Source of the DNA: Pelagophyceae sp. CCMP2097
Lineage: Eukaryota > Sar > Pelagophyceae
Direction: 5' to 3'
Length of the DNA stretch: 36,208 nt
Assembly: GCA_026770575.1 (NCBI GenBank)
Contig: MU657165.1
Coordinates: 273,723-309,930, forward strand
Of this stretch, positions 1-8,579 are shown in pieces (position 1 is the first letter of the stretch; each line of letters starts with the position of its first letter). The position numbers and the translations under genes are program-made. The notes beneath the pieces are model-generated. The model made no database searches, was not told the DNA's origin, and saw only the letters and a program-made list of their open reading frames with translations.

Positions 1-299
1 AAATTTGGCAAAACGGCGAGGAATGCGACTCAATCCAACAGGAGATGGATACAATTTACAGGAGGCTTTTGGGTGTGCCAAGATACACTAATAAAACCGC
101 ATTCCACTACGAACTTGGACTTAGGTCCTCCGGGACTGGACATCCTGTGATTCCTACAATTGTATTACATTACATTACACCCTTCTCCAAATCCTTGCGC
201 CGCAAGGAAGTTCACCATGCAAATCACCAATCCTAACCCTCATCAAATCCTCAGTCGTTCCGAAGTACAATTGTAAGTTCGAAGGAACGACGCGGCCCA
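1..299. other. Left edge, no gene supported
   Basis: This stretch is more AT-rich than the rest of the window. It contains only short open frames with no recognisable protein features. It may hold the upstream region of the lipoyl-protein gene that starts at 300. I see no RNA gene or repeat here. Confidence 0.5.
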
Positions 300-861
300 A
301 TGCTTCGGCGGGCCTGTGCGACGGCGGCGCGGGCGACGGCGGCGCGGGCGACGGTCCGCGCGGTGGCCCGCCAAACGGCGAGGAGAGCGATGGCTTCGTA
401 CGCCGGGGTGCGTCTCGGCGCCCGCGAGCCGAGGTGTGTCTCCGATGCGGCGCCTCTAGGTGATGCCAGACAAGGCCCCAGAAGAACACTTCGTCACGAC
501 GCCGTACATCGGCGAGGGCTACTTCATCGACGAGATGGGCGAAATCGCAGAGTTCCTAGTCAAGGAGGGCGACCACGTAGAAGTCGACCAGACGGTCGCG
601 ACCATCGAGACCGTGAAAGCTGCAATCGACGCGAAACGCGGCGTCCAAAGGCCGCCCCCGCCTTGCTGAAACGCTGCCCTGCTTAGATCCGCACGCCGCT
701 CTCGGGGGTGGTGAGCAAGCTGCTCGTCAAGACGGGTGAAGAAGTCTGGGAGGTACGAACCGCGCCGTGGCGCCGCGGCCGGAGCGTCTCGACCGCAGGT
801 CCAACCCGTCATGACTATCCGCGGGACGGCGACGCCGCGCGTCCGTTACCACGCCAAGTAA
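300..861 (+). CDS. Mitochondrial stand-alone lipoyl-domain protein
   Basis: Four exons: 300-407, 460-630 (or 642), 687-752 and 799-861, giving about 135-139 aa. Exon 1 encodes an Arg/Ala-rich presequence (MLRRACATAARATAAR), typical of mitochondrial import. The rest is one lipoyl domain like those of 2-oxoacid dehydrogenase E2 subunits: a GD-x-V turn, the lipoyl-lysine motif IETVKAAID, then IRTPLSGVVSKLLVK and a final VQPVMTI strand. The lysine of ETVK would carry the lipoyl arm that shuttles acyl groups. No E3-binding or acyltransferase domain follows, because the frame stops 14 residues after the domain. Introns are 44-56 nt. A GC donor at 631 gives an ungapped fit to the family (AAID joined to IRTP). 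The GT donor at 643 keeps the frame but inserts four residues. It could be a truncated E2 or a free lipoyl carrier. The domain identity is secure; the role is inferred. Confidence 0.8.
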
Positions 862-1151
862 CGCGCTTCGCACGGGTCCAACGCGACGCGTGTGTGCGCG
901 CGGGCCGCACCGTCGACGCGCGGGGCGCACCCACGAATTAGAGTCGCTTATAACACACACACACAGAACACCGACGCCGCACTGGCGCCGCCGGCGGGGC
1001 GGGGGCTGCCGGCGCGTAGGGGCACATCTTGAAGACGGAGCTTTGTCCCTCGGCGCGCCGGAGCGCCTCGAGGTCCGCGGGCCCCCGGGCTTGAAGACGG
1101 GTGGTCCCTCGGTCCGGGCCGCCGGCTAGAGGTCCCAGACACATAAGCCGG
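862..1151. other. Intergenic region between convergent genes
   Basis: This is the 3' flank of the lipoyl gene and of the minus-strand PLA2-like gene. It holds a short CA run near 951-966 and a repeated GAAGACGG word (around 1032 and 1094). A 14-bp direct repeat, GCCGGCTAGAGGTC, at 1121-1134 and 1147-1160 includes the stop codon of the PLA2-like gene in its second copy. No gene is supported. Confidence 0.5.
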
Positions 1152-2477
1152 CTAGAGGTCTGGGTCCGTGTCGAAGATATCGCTTGCGTCGAAATCAGCA
1201 TCCTCGCGCTTCTTGCTCTCCCGTTCGATCGACGAAATGTCCAGATTGTCGTTGTCCAGCCGGTTCTGCGCCTGCGCCTGCGCCGCGTCGAGGTTCGGCA
1301 GCCGAATGATGGCCGGGAACTTTTCTAAAAGGCGCGTGAGCACGCCCGCGAAGAGCTTTGGCGTGTTTGCCTTTAATGCGAGCGCCGCGCCGACGTCGAC
1401 GCGCTCCGAGTCGTACTTGCGGTAGACGTCACGCAGGATGAGCGCGCGCCGCTCCGCCGCGCGGTCGGCGGCGACGCACTCGCACGCCCGCCGCTGAGAA
1501 AACTTATGCTCTTTACCTAACGGCCCAAAGGCTCCGGAACGCGCACCCGGCGGCCAATATGAGAGGGCCATTCTTCGGCGTCGATCGACCTGCTCAAGCC
1601 TTGACCGTTTGGGCTTTCCGGCCCGACGCGGGTTTTGCACACGTCGTCCCCTCGCCGAGCTCCATGAGCATCTCCTGCGTCGCCTTTTCCGACTCGCACT
1701 TCTGAAAGGCCTGCGCGCGGGCGTTTCGTTTTGAGACGCGGCTCGGGGCAGGGAGTCGGGCCGACCTTGCCGCCGTCTGTCTTCGTCGGCGACTCCTTTG
1801 CGGCGCACGTCGCGTTCATGCAGCCCTGGTAGTTCAAGTGGCACTGCTTGAGCAGCATGCCGCACGTGTTGACGCACGCGCCGTGCCTGCGAAAAACGTC
1901 GGCGCGCGCGGCTGAGCGGGGGTGTGTTCGACACCACATGGCCGCCATACAAGAACCGCAAGAGACGACCGTGCTGTGACCGCCGAGGTCCGTAGAGGGA
2001 CCGTCCGCGCGGGGATCGTTTCCGCACGCAGGGACCGCCCGTATAGGGGCCGTCCGTCTAGGGACCTCAGAAGACCGTCCGTCTAGGGACCTCAGAGGTC
2101 CGACACGGGCCCGTCGAGGCCCGAATAGAGGCTGACAAGGGCGTATATGGGCCACCAAGGGCATCTCTGTCCGACTCGGTCCTTCTCGGTCGGACGCTGG
2201 CGGGGTACGCGATACAGCACTTGTCTAACGCATGTTTCTTCGGTTTCCCGCCGAGCATTGTGACGCCGCCGCCCCTGCGTCTAGTCTGCTTCGGCCACCG
2301 CGGGGCGCAATCTGCTCACATCATGGAGCAATACGTGCCCGTAACCTTCCAAGGGCGTTTCGGGACGGGGACGTTGCCTTCCTCGCTGCAGGTAAAAGAG
2401 TTGCACGGCTTCGGCTTCTTCTCCTCGGCCGCCGCGCAAGCCAGCAGCCAGAATACGCAGGCGCGCGCGAGCGCCAT
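1152..2477 (-). CDS. Group XII secretory phospholipase A2-like protein, catalytic Asp lost
   Basis: Five minus-strand exons (2477-2320, 2274-2209, 1886-1766, 1710-1606, 1493-1152) give 263 aa. The start ATG opens a signal peptide (MALARACVFWLLACAAA). A Cys-rich segment follows that matches group XII sPLA2 in spacing: CNSFTC, then CC-x2-H-x2-C, then CGMLLKQC, CMNATC, KCE and RRACEC. These enzymes hydrolyse the sn-2 ester of phospholipids using Ca2+ and a His-Asp pair. Splicing 2209 to 1886 places the catalytic His at residue 76 (CCIAHGAC). The following Asp, a Ca2+ ligand, is Gly, and the second catalytic Asp position (CD in the family) is His91. It may therefore be a non-enzymatic lipid-binding member, like vertebrate PLA2G12B. 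About 100 residues of helical, acidic C-terminal extension follow and are not part of the family core. The 322-nt intron carries a 25-bp tandem repeat. It is divergent from the gene at 2615. Confidence 0.8.
2050..2097. repeat. 25-bp tandem repeat, two copies
   Basis: The core CGTCCGTCTAGGGACCTCAG occurs twice with a 25-bp period, inside the longest intron of the PLA2-like gene. Related TAGGGAC/GTCC words occur in the same intron. It looks like a minisatellite that expanded the intron. Confidence 0.7.
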
Positions 2478-2614
2478 CGCGCAAGCGAACGCGCGCAACA
2501 ACTTGAATCGACTTCCGGCCGATACGGGATCCGAATGTTTTAGAAACGAGATTTTCAAAACCCGGGGACCCTTCACGACAATGTGGATCCTTCACGAAAC
2601 GTTCTTGAACTGCC
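2478..2614. promoter_or_regulatory. Bidirectional intergenic region (137 bp)
   Basis: This separates the start codons of the PLA2-like gene (minus) and the unknown basic protein (plus). It is somewhat AT-richer than the coding flanks. No canonical TATA box stands out. Both promoters and both 5' UTRs must fit here unless untranslated exons lie elsewhere. Confidence 0.5.
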
Positions 2615-3409
2615 ATGTCGAAGCGCGACCGCGGCGCCGACGCGCTTGAAGGCGGCGCCAAGCAGGCCAAAGTCGACGACGCGCAGGCCGCGCCGCTGGC
2701 CCCAAAGGAGGAAAAAACGCCGAGTGTCAAGGCGGAATCGACGCCGCGGGCCGGCGCCGCGCGGGGCCGCACGCCCGGCGAGCTGCCCGAGGCTTTAGGC
2801 CGCGCCTGCAGCGACGCGCTGATAAGCTGCTGGGCCAAGCTCCCGGCGCAGCAGGCGTGAGCATCACCTTTTCCGCCAAAGCCTCTTGTGACGTCAACAG
2901 CGAGGCTCTGCGCGGCCTCCCCGTCGACGGCGCCATGTGAGTGCGCTCGATTCGAGTTGCGTTTCAACGACGGACAGGCTCGAGTGGGTCGATGAGGCCA
3001 TGTCGACGGTCCTCCAGGACCTTTACGATTCACAAGCCACGCGGCCGGCCGCGGACCACGGCATGGTCCGAACGCCTCTCTTCGGGATATCTTTTGACGG
3101 CGTTGTAGGCGCCGACGCCGGAAGGGAAGCACGCGACGCCGTCGCCGGACAAGAGGGAGCGGCCGACGGTCCGCGCCGCCGTGCGTCTCCGTGCTACGCT
3201 TTGCGGCGCGCGCACTGCGGGCGCAGGCGAGGCGCGCGGAGCGCGCGGAGCGCGAGGCAGCGACGAAGCTGCGTCGGCGACCGCGTCAGGGATGTCGGTT
3301 GGGAAACCCGTCGCAGCAAGGACGGTGCAAAGGGGGCCGCGTCAGAGGCCAGGTGGCCGGGAGAGACCACGAGCCCGAAGACGCAAGGGTCGAGTGCATT
3401 CCACGCTAG
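2615..3409 (+). CDS. Basic, charged protein of unknown function
   Basis: I do not recognise this protein. Five exons (2615-2856, 2901-2936, 2978-3065, 3109-3180, 3227-3409) with introns of 41-46 nt join in consistent phase to give 206 aa. The N-terminus (MSKRDRGADALEGGAKQAKV) is Lys/Arg/Ala-rich and resembles a nuclear localisation region. The middle (residues 70-125) contains predicted amphipathic helices (ALISCWAKLPAQQA, LEWVDEAMSTVLQDLYDSQ). It is followed by a Pro/Thr/Lys linker and an Arg/Glu helix (ARRAERAEREAATKLRR) that could form a coiled coil. The last 40 residues are low in identifiable structure, so the final exon boundary is the weakest part. A nuclear or nucleic-acid-associated role is a guess from charge only. 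Confidence 0.6.
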
Positions 3410-3640
3410 GTTGGTGACCACTCCTCGACGGGGCTGGGCCATCTCCGGGTTCAAAGTGCTGCAGCCTCGGGGAGGCGATCAAACTCGGGGAGGCGATCAA
3501 ATTTCAAGCGTTTCTAGACGGCTACGTTATTTGGTTGACTCTGGCCCATTGGCCTTTGTGAACGAGTCGCGATTGTGGGAGCGCGGGTTGCGAGCGACGT
3601 CCCAGGTCTGCATGGGTCGTCCAAGCGTGTCAAAAGGCGC

Positions 3641-4817
3641 TCAGAACATGGGGCCCGGTTTCCGCGCGGCGAAGATGCCCCAGGCGAAGACGGCGTGGGC
3701 GCGCTGGATGTCGACGCGGTCCGTGAGGGAGGCGACCCAGTTGGCGAGGTACGGCGCCGGCACGCCGTCGGCGATCATCTCCTTGTCCTGCGTGGTGCAC
3801 ACTTTCAACATCTGCGCAAAGTAGTGCACCAGGTGGCCAGAGCCGTCCCAGAAGCCGACGTGCGCGAAGCCGGCGGCGCGCAAAATGTCCATGTAGCCCG
3901 CGGGCCGCGCCATGGTCGTCGTGGCGTTGCGGTCCGTAAAGTCCTTGAGCGCCTTCTCGTCAGCGCCGTCCGCGCCCATGATGTCCGTAAAGACCAGCGC
4001 GCCGCCTGCGAGTACCAAGTCGAGACAGAGGCAGGGTGCATCGAAAGGTAGATTGCATCGGCAAGGAAAGGCGCACCGGGCACGAGCATTTGGTGAACCG
4101 CCGTCAAAAGCTTGTGCTTGGAAGCGGCGTGGCAGAACACCTCGCACGAGACCACGTGCGTGAACTTGCCCGCGAGTTCCTTGGGCGGGAAGTCGGCCTT
4201 GTTGAAGTCGCCCGCCGCGACGGTGATGAGGTGGCCGATGCCGAGGCGGGCGGCTTCCTCGACGTTCATGGCGTTCTGCTCCGGCGAAATGTTAAAGCTG
4301 TGCACCTTGCAGCCAAACTCCTTTGCAATCTCGTGCGACAAGCCGCCATGGCCCGCGCCCAAGTCGAGGACGACGGAGTCCTTGTTCAAAGGGCGCGTGC
4401 GGTCCATCGTCTGGAGCAGAGCCGCGTTCGTCTGCTTGGAAGACTCGAAAACACCGTCCGTCGCCTTGCGGAAGATGCCGTAGTGAATGTCGTAGCCGCC
4501 GCCGCCCATGACATACCTACGGGGCTTATCAACAGGGAAAATTTTGCGAGGGGTCTCTTGTTGACGTTTCGCGCGCCCACTTTCAGAGTTCGAAAAGGCG
4601 CTCTCACTTGTAAAAGGTGCGCGCGTGGGCCTCGGAGTACTGCTCAATGACCTTGTTGGCCACCTCCTCCTCGGAGAACTGCTTGCCCTTGAAGCTAAAA
4701 AGGAGAAGCGTGAGTCGCAAGTCGCAAACGAGCCGTAAACCGGACCCCCGCGGACGCGTGCGCAGCTCCCGACGCCGGAACGCGCTCGCCGGTCTGCTTG
4801 TCGACGTTTGCGCTCAT
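3641..4817 (-). CDS. Sarcosine/dimethylglycine-type N-methyltransferase
   Basis: Four exons (4817-4741, 4694-4608, 4516-4077, 4005-3641) give 322 aa, slightly longer than the roughly 280 aa usual for the family. The segment GGGGYDIHYGIF is the hallmark of the SDMT/glycine-betaine methyltransferase group. SAM-binding motif I (VLDLGAGHGG) lies near residue 104-113, followed by motif II/III elements (ITVAAGDFN, FTHVVSCEVFCH). Enzymes of this group methylate sarcosine or dimethylglycine with S-adenosylmethionine, yielding the osmolyte glycine betaine. This fits a marine alga. No targeting peptide is obvious, so the cytosol is likely. Related methyltransferases act on phosphoethanolamine or tocopherol precursors, so the exact substrate is inferred. 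It is transcribed away from the ArgRS gene. Confidence 0.85.
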
Positions 4818-4999
4818 GGTGCCTGAAAGCGCTCTGAAGCAAGGGACTCTGAAGTAGCGAAGAGCAACACGGACTTCACTGGGTCGCCAAAAGAGCAACA
4901 CGGACTCCACTGGGTCGCCTAAAGATCCCTCGGCTTTTGGCGAAGTTTTGGAACTTGCACCACGCGCCACGCCTTGCGGCCCCGAGCCCCCCCGCCGCC
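4818..4999. promoter_or_regulatory. Bidirectional intergenic region with 31-bp tandem repeat
   Basis: This 182-bp space lies between two divergent start codons (methyltransferase and ArgRS). Copies at 4861-4891 and 4892-4922 share AGAGCAACACGGACT and CCACTGGGTCGCC-like halves with about two mismatches. Repeated upstream words of this sort could be protein-binding sites shared by both promoters, or a recent slip duplication. Confidence 0.55.
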
Positions 5000-7307
5000 A
5001 TGCAGCGCGTGCTCATCCTCGCGACGACGTTCGTGCCGGGCGCGCGCTACGCCGCCGGCTTCGGCCCGGCCGCGCTCGCGCCGCGCCGCGCCGCGCCGCG
5101 CCGCGCGCTCCTGCGCCGCTGCGCCACCGCCGCGCCGCAGGACATATCGCTCGACGCGTCGCCCGCGGTACGTGCAGCCTTGGTCGGCGACGCTGTATAG
5201 ATGCTTTCTTCGACGCCGGCCTTGTCTCGTCGCCGGCCTCTCGACAGTCGCTTCTAGGCGGACACGCGCGAGCTGCTGACGTCGGCGGTCCGGCGCGCTT
5301 TGGCGGCGGCTTTCGGCGGCGCCTATGACGCTGGCGACGCGGCGGTGACGTCGTCGACGCGCCGCGAGTTTGGCGACTTTCAGTGCAACGCCGCCATGGG
5401 TTTGGGCAAGAAGCTCGGGATGAAGCCGCGCGACATCGCGACGAGGTGCGTTATCCATCCACGACGGACCCTATACGATCGTCATATACGGCCCCTATGC
5501 GGTACCCTCATATACGGACCCTACGGTGGCCCTCGGCGGGCGTCGGAGCCGTCCTTCACGCAGGCTCGTCGAGGAGCTGGAGAAGGACGCGGTCCTCAGG
5601 AGCGCCTTCTCCGAGCCGCTCGAAATCGCCGGGTGCGCGCGCCGCCGAGGCCCCGGGTTGCTGCCAAAAGCGAGTCGCGCAGGCCGGGGTTCATCAACGC
5701 GCGCCTCGGCGACGAGTGGCTCTCGACGACGTGAGTCGACGCGCGCGCCGGCGGGTTGGTCCGCGAGGCCGCGTGATCGGCGCGCGCGACAGGTGTCTGG
5801 CGATGGCCGCGGACTCTACGCGAGTGGCCCTTCCGAAGTGCAAGGCGCCGCAGACGGTCGTCGTCGACTACTCGTCGCCGAACATCGCAAAGGAGATGCA
5901 CGTCGGCCACCTGCGGTCGACGGTCATCGGCGATGCGATTTCAAACATCCTTGAACTCCGCGGCCACGCCGTCGTGCGCCAGAACCACGTGGGCGACTGG
6001 GGCACGCAGTTCGGCATGCTCATCGCGCACATGCAGGACGTCGGCGGCGACACTTCCGCGTCGCTGACGGATCTCGTGGCGTTTTATAAAGCCGCCAAGG
6101 GCCGCTTCGACTCGGACGCCGAATTCAAGGAGCGCGCCCGAAGCAAGGTCGTCGCGCTGCAGTCGGGCGCCGACGAGGAAACTGCTGCCTGGCAAAAGCT
6201 CTGCGCTGCTTCAAGGACCGAGTTCAACGCCATTTACTCCCGACTCGGCGTCACGGGCCTCGAGGAGAAGGGCGAGTCTTCGTACAATTCCATGCTCCAG
6301 GGCGTGGTGGATCATTTGGAGGCTTCAAAACTTGCGGAAGTCTCCGACGGCGCCACGGTCGTCTTCGCCGCCGAAGATTCAGAAAAAGAAAAACCGCCTT
6401 TAATTGTGCGCAAGTCCGACGGCGGGTTCAACTACGCTTCCACGGACCTCGCCGCGGCGCAGTACCGCTCCAGGGATCTCGGCGGCCAGCGGTTGTTGTA
6501 CGTCACCGACTCTGGCCAGGCGCAGCACTTTGCCCAAGTCTTCGCCGTCGCGCGCCGCGCCAACCTCGTCCCAGAAGCCTGCGAGCTCACGCACGTGCCC
6601 TTTGGCCTCGTCCAGTCCGACACGGGGAAAAAGTTCGCCACGCGGAGCGGCGAGACGATTCGGTGCGCTCTCCTTGGGACCTCCTGGGGACCGATGACGC
6701 CCCGCTGCCCGCCTCGCTTCAACAAGTCATTAGGCTCAAGGACCTGCTGGACGAGGCGGAGAAGCGCGCACTGGCGTCGATCTCGGAGCGGCGGGCGGAG
6801 CGCGACGAGTCGGATCTGGACTTGCCCGCCGAGGACCTGGCCCGGGCCGTCGGCATCGGGGCGGTCAAATACGCAGACCTCGCCCTGAACCGAGAGTCCA
6901 ACTACCGCTTCTCCTTTGACAAGATGCTCGCGCTCACGGGCAACACGGCGCCGTACATGCTCTACTCGTACGCGAGGATCAACGGCATCCAGCGCAAGGT
7001 CGACGGCGCCTTTCCTTCAGCGGAGAAGCTCGTCTTCGTCGACGACGCGGAGCGCGGCCTGGCTCGGCAGCTGGCCATGCTGACGCCGACGTTTGCCGAG
7101 CTGGAAAGGGAGCTGCGGCCCAACTTGCTCTGCGATTATCTTTTTGAGCTCGCCCAAGCCTTCAACCGCTTCTACGAGGCATGCCCCGTGAAAGACGCAG
7201 AAACGCAAGAGCTCGGCGCCTCGCGCGCAACCCTATGCGCCGCCACCGCCGCCGCGTTGAAGCTGGGGCTCACCGCGCTCGGCATCCCGGTAGTCGACCG
7301 ACTCTAA
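5000..7307 (+). CDS. RARS: Arginyl-tRNA synthetase, organelle-targeted
   Basis: Six exons (5000-5167, 5258-5445, 5564-5632, 5683-5730, 5793-6662, 6734-7307) give 638 aa. This class I synthetase charges tRNA-Arg. The N-terminal Add1 domain ends in GPGFINARL. The HIGH-type signature is HVGH (about residue 194-197) within SSPNIAKEMHVGHLRSTVIGD. The KMSKS-equivalent loop is KKFATRSGETIR, which is split by the last intron. The C-terminal anticodon-binding (DALR) domain contains NTAPYMLYSYARI and ends normally in a short VDRL tail. The first about 48 residues are an Arg/Ala-rich presequence. Its AAGF-GPAAL stretch resembles the Phe at the cleavage point of bipartite plastid signals of red-lineage algae, but mitochondrial or dual import is equally possible. 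The intron at 5446-5563 carries repeated CATATACGG-like words. Confidence 0.92.
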
Positions 7308-7350
7308 GACTAACGCACCAACTTGGCAAGCTTTTAAAAAGGGGTTTGGC

Positions 7351-7465
7351 TGCCCCATGGCGACTTGATTCCATCCTCCTTTTTTTTAAAGTTCTCTGGG
7401 GGCTCTACATGTAAAGGGCCCCACAAAGCTTTTTTAAAAAGATTTGATCAAGTCGCCATGGGGCA
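7351..7465. repeat. 115-bp fold-back (long imperfect palindrome)
   Basis: The outer 19 bp are a perfect inverted repeat (TGCCCCATGGCGACTTGAT at 7351-7369, its complement at 7447-7465). Pairing continues with mismatches through a T-run/A-run to the centre TACATGTA (7406-7413). It starts 43 bp past the ArgRS stop codon. A transcript through it would form a long hairpin. It could be a tiny fold-back transposon, a 3'-end processing structure or a small-RNA precursor. No target-site duplication is obvious. Confidence 0.75.
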
Positions 7466-8579
7466 GGGGGTTCGGGGCTCTTAGCTGAGTCGCCGTATGC
7501 GATCCCACCAGCCCACGTTGGATCGGTGGAATCCCAGACGGCCGTTGGGATCCCCCCTGCTGTATGCGATCCCAGATGGGACCCCACGGTCCCGGGGGAG
7601 GCGACGGCAAGTAAGGACGCATGATTCTCAGAGGGCTCCTCTGACATTCCAAGTCCTCGGCTTGTGGCTCTGTCCCAACAGTGCACGACAAGCCTGGGTG
7701 AGCCGGCGGGGATCCCTCCGTCACCTTTGAAACCCGGACCTTCTCCAACGGGCGTGACGATCGCAACGGAGTTTCGACTTGGCGACTACAGCGACTCGTC
7801 GTCCAGAGCTCGCCCCTGCGGCCCCGCCGCTTGCAGTCGGTGCGTCCCGGCGTCGATTGCTTGTATCTCCGCTCGAGGATGCAACTACACGTCTGACTCG
7901 CGCTAACGCGCCAGATGCTGACCATTTTTTAAACATACCAAATTCGACGCTGAGAGCCGACTCCCTTCACAGACGCCGCCAGCCGCCCGCGCATCCCCTC
8001 ACAACGTGCCGCAGGTAGCGCCTCCGGAACGTGCCACGGCGGCGCGCAGCTGTCGGCGCCTCGGCAGCGAGTCCGCAGCGATTCGTTTCGGCGTCGACCC
8101 CGAGCCGCGCCCGGCCGACAGTTCTGCTGTAAGCTAACCGATCCCACTAACTGATCCCACAATTCACATTCTCGTGTCGACGGCACCTCGCTATTGGCAT
8201 CGTGCAGCGACCGCGTTCGAGGAGTGGCGCCGGGACGAGGAGAGTCGTGCCCAAAGCGCTTTTAAGCGCTTTCTCAGCCATCAGCGCGGAGAGCACTCGG
8301 AGCGAAGACGAGGAGCGCCGGCGCAACCCCGAGTTCGGAGGGTGCGATGGAGCAGTCCGAGGAGTGTATTTTGAGTCGGCACCCACGAAACTTGATACCC
8401 TCGCGATTGTGGGCAGCGGGTGAGGCAGCACGAACCCCTGGAGCGCGCCTCTCGCGCAGCGGCGACGAATCGCGTCTGTGCGCTTCGGATAGCATGGGGA
8501 GTCGGCCCGAGGAGTTTTAATACAAATATACGGTTCTCAGACAAACGTGATGCCATCGTCTTGCTGTGCAAGGACGCTT
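7466..8579. other. 1.1-kb intergenic stretch, no supportable gene
   Basis: Open frames on both strands lack conserved motifs and coding-like third-position bias. The phrase GTATGCGATCCCA occurs twice (around 7495 and 7563) in a cluster of GATCCCA words. I see no tRNA cloverleaf and no transposon ends. It contains the 3' flanks of two convergent genes (ArgRS and the first HPR gene). Confidence 0.45.

Noticed and set aside
6663..6733. Frameshift in ArgRS
   Set aside because: It is a 71-nt intron (GTGCGC...TTAG) that restores SGETIRLKDLLDEA exactly.
7466..8579. Genes on either strand in the 1.1-kb gap after the fold-back
   Set aside because: Open frames are overlapping, lack conserved motifs and do not show the third-position GC bias of true genes in the window.
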